Source of the DNA: Lachnospiraceae bacterium
Lineage (GTDB): Bacteria; Bacillota; Clostridia; Lachnospirales; Lachnospiraceae
Length of the DNA: 45,626 nt
Assembly: GCA_022791815.1 (NCBI GenBank)
Contig: JAAVZU010000023.1
Location: 1 to 45,626, forward strand
Direction: 5' to 3'
Under the pieces are notes generated by a model that had not been told where the DNA came from, ran no database searches, and worked only from the letters and a program-made list of their open reading frames with translations. A program made the position numbers and the translations under genes. Positions 44,198 to 45,626 of the stretch are shown one piece after another (position 1 is the first letter of the stretch; each line of letters starts with the position of its first letter).

Positions 44198-44953
44198 ATG
44201 AATTGGCTTTTAATAATAACGTTAGTAATAATTGTAGGATTTGCGATAAGAGGATATAAAAAAGGAATTATCAAGATGATAGTTTCTTTGTTTTCAATAA
44301 TTTTTAGTATTATTGCAGCATTTGTATTGGCACCTATGATTAGTGAGAATTTGTGTAACAGTAAAATTGTGCTAAATAATGTTTCAGATTGGGTAAATGA
44401 AGGATTAGGAATTGAGAAAAACTGTGTGGATATTACAGATAATATGGTAAGCAGTATAAAAGGAACTAATAAAAAAGGAAAAACTGATATGAGTGCTGCA
44501 CAAAAAAAAGAAATGATTGAAAAACTCACACTTCCTGATAAAATAAAAAATGCGATGTTAGAAAATACAGCAGATATAGTAGGCAGCAAAGGGAAAGTAA
44601 CAGCAATACATTTTGCTAAGGCGATTTCAGATTATCTAGCTAAGATTATTATTAGAACTATAACCTATATTATACTCTTTATAGTATTTAAAGTTATATT
44701 CCGTGTTATTACTATTATATTTAGGCTTGTAGATAAACTGCCTATTATTGGAGATATAAATGCATTAGCAGGAGGGATTGCAGGGGCAGTTAGTGGATTA
44801 CTTATAGTTTGGATAGGTTTTTTCTGTTTGTTACTATTTAGCACAACTACATTAGGAGTTCTGTGCTATCAATATATCAATGATAGCGATATTTTGACTT
44901 TTTTGTATAATAATAATTTGTTAGTGCATTGGGTATTAACAAATGTAGCTTAA
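44198..44953 (+). CDS. CvpA family membrane protein
   Basis: A 251-residue membrane protein. Helix 1-20 (NWLLIITLVIIVGFAIRGYKKG) with the family-typical RGYKKG turn is followed by helix 25-45, a soluble insert of about 100 residues, a helix near 150-175 and a last long helix pair (GGIAGAVSGLLIVWIGFFCLLLF). This is the CvpA/colicin V production-type layout; the family role is unclear, with links to envelope integrity and stress. The soluble insert is longer than in the shortest family members. The start follows GAGGTG. It is probably translated with DUF5711, and the rRNA operon follows. Confidence 0.85.
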   Translation: MNWLLIITLVIIVGFAIRGYKKGIIKMIVSLFSIIFSIIAAFVLAPMISENLCNSKIVLNNVSDWVNEGLGIEKNCVDITDNMVSSIKGTNKKGKTDMSAAQKKEMIEKLTLPDKIKNAMLENTADIVGSKGKVTAIHFAKAISDYLAKIIIRTITYIILFIVFKVIFRVITIIFRLVDKLPIIGDINALAGGIAGAVSGLLIVWIGFFCLLLFSTTTLGVLCYQYINDSDILTFLYNNNLLVHWVLTNVA

Positions 44954-45041
44954 TACAATGAAAATATAGTATTGAAAAAAGTATAAGAAATACTGATCAA
45001 AAGTTGTTTTAAGAAAAAATAAAAAAATATAAAAAAAGGTG

Positions 45042-45070
45042 TTGACATTCAAAAAATGACATGCTATACT
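45042..45070 (+). promoter_or_regulatory. rRNA operon promoter
   Basis: TTGACA (45042-45047), 17-base spacer, TATACT (45065-45070), preceded by an A/T-rich run of some 40 bases resembling an UP element. Transcription should start near 45077. Confidence 0.9.
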
Positions 45071-45076
45071 AAATAA

Positions 45077-45281
45077 GTCGCTTGGGCAAGGGCGCAAGTG
45101 AGAGAGGCTGGAACAGCAGTGAAATCAACACATCCAGCAGATTGTACTTTGATAATTAAACAGTGAAACAACCTTGAAAATTCAAAAAGAAATTCAAGAG
45201 AACATGAAAGATGTTCGCGAACCAAACAAACCTTTAACAGTAAAGGATAAAAAAGCTAGCAAGTTTCTAGCAGGAAGAACT
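45077..45281 (+). ncRNA. 16S rRNA leader with boxA-like element
   Basis: The transcribed leader contains TTGTACTTTGATAA near 45142, which resembles the boxA antitermination signal of rRNA operons. A GCTAG/CTAGC hairpin at 45255-45271 lies just before the mature 16S end and may be part of the processing stem; its 3' partner is outside the window. Confidence 0.65.

Positions 45282-45626
<345 letters not shown>

Overview
The window reads as an AT-rich chromosome segment of a spore-forming Clostridia member, most likely Lachnospiraceae. The 16S rRNA start at the right edge, an alpha/beta-type SASP gene, the order tig-clpP-clpX-lon-engB, and families typical of that group (DUF4364, DUF6465, DUF5711, TSCPD, CarD-like) all point there. 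I do not call a genus.

Layout. 1-1.5 kb: the 3' end of a polymorphic toxin gene (Hint domain plus an unrecognised toxin tip), a probable immunity gene and an IS3-type transposase relic. 1.8-3.1 kb: a CLC-type anion transporter on the minus strand. 3.4-12.1 kb: a SASP gene behind a sigma-G-like promoter, then glmM-tig-clpP-clpX-lon-engB, covering cell-wall precursor synthesis and protein quality control. 12.2-15.2 kb: a radical SAM protein and a DUF4364 regulator converging on malic enzyme. 15.5-20.5 kb: small genes (HIT, AbrB/MraZ-like, CarD-like) and a minus-strand group (DUF6465, murG, TSCPD). 20.6-27.5 kb: a hybrid histidine kinase, MTA/SAH nucleosidase, an unknown membrane coiled-coil protein and pgi. 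27.7-29.7 kb: a decayed secreted peptide/lipoprotein/ABC transporter locus. 30.3-35 kb: a MoxR-DUF58-transglutaminase operon. 35-45 kb: transketolase, a two-component pair, PBP1A, a LysM membrane protein, DUF5711 and CvpA. The end is a strong rRNA promoter, its leader and the first part of 16S rRNA.

The most unusual signal is not a gene. A family of short intergenic palindromes, ending in GTAAC(A/T)GTTCA-like arms and TGAAC(A/T)GTTAC-like counter-arms, occurs at least twelve times. One copy sits in every gap of glmM-tig-clpP-clpX-lon-engB, and three lie in the 500 bp between malic enzyme and the HIT gene. Loop sequences sort the copies into subtypes, so they look related by descent rather than by chance. 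Two genes 16.7 kb apart, the membrane coiled-coil gene and the LysM gene, share a gap-free 76-nt leader. The LysM protein itself seems to carry a catalytically dead MPN/JAMM-like domain.

All assignments come from reading motifs, gene order and sequence by eye. No database search or folding program was run, so family names are recognition calls and identity counts are hand counts.
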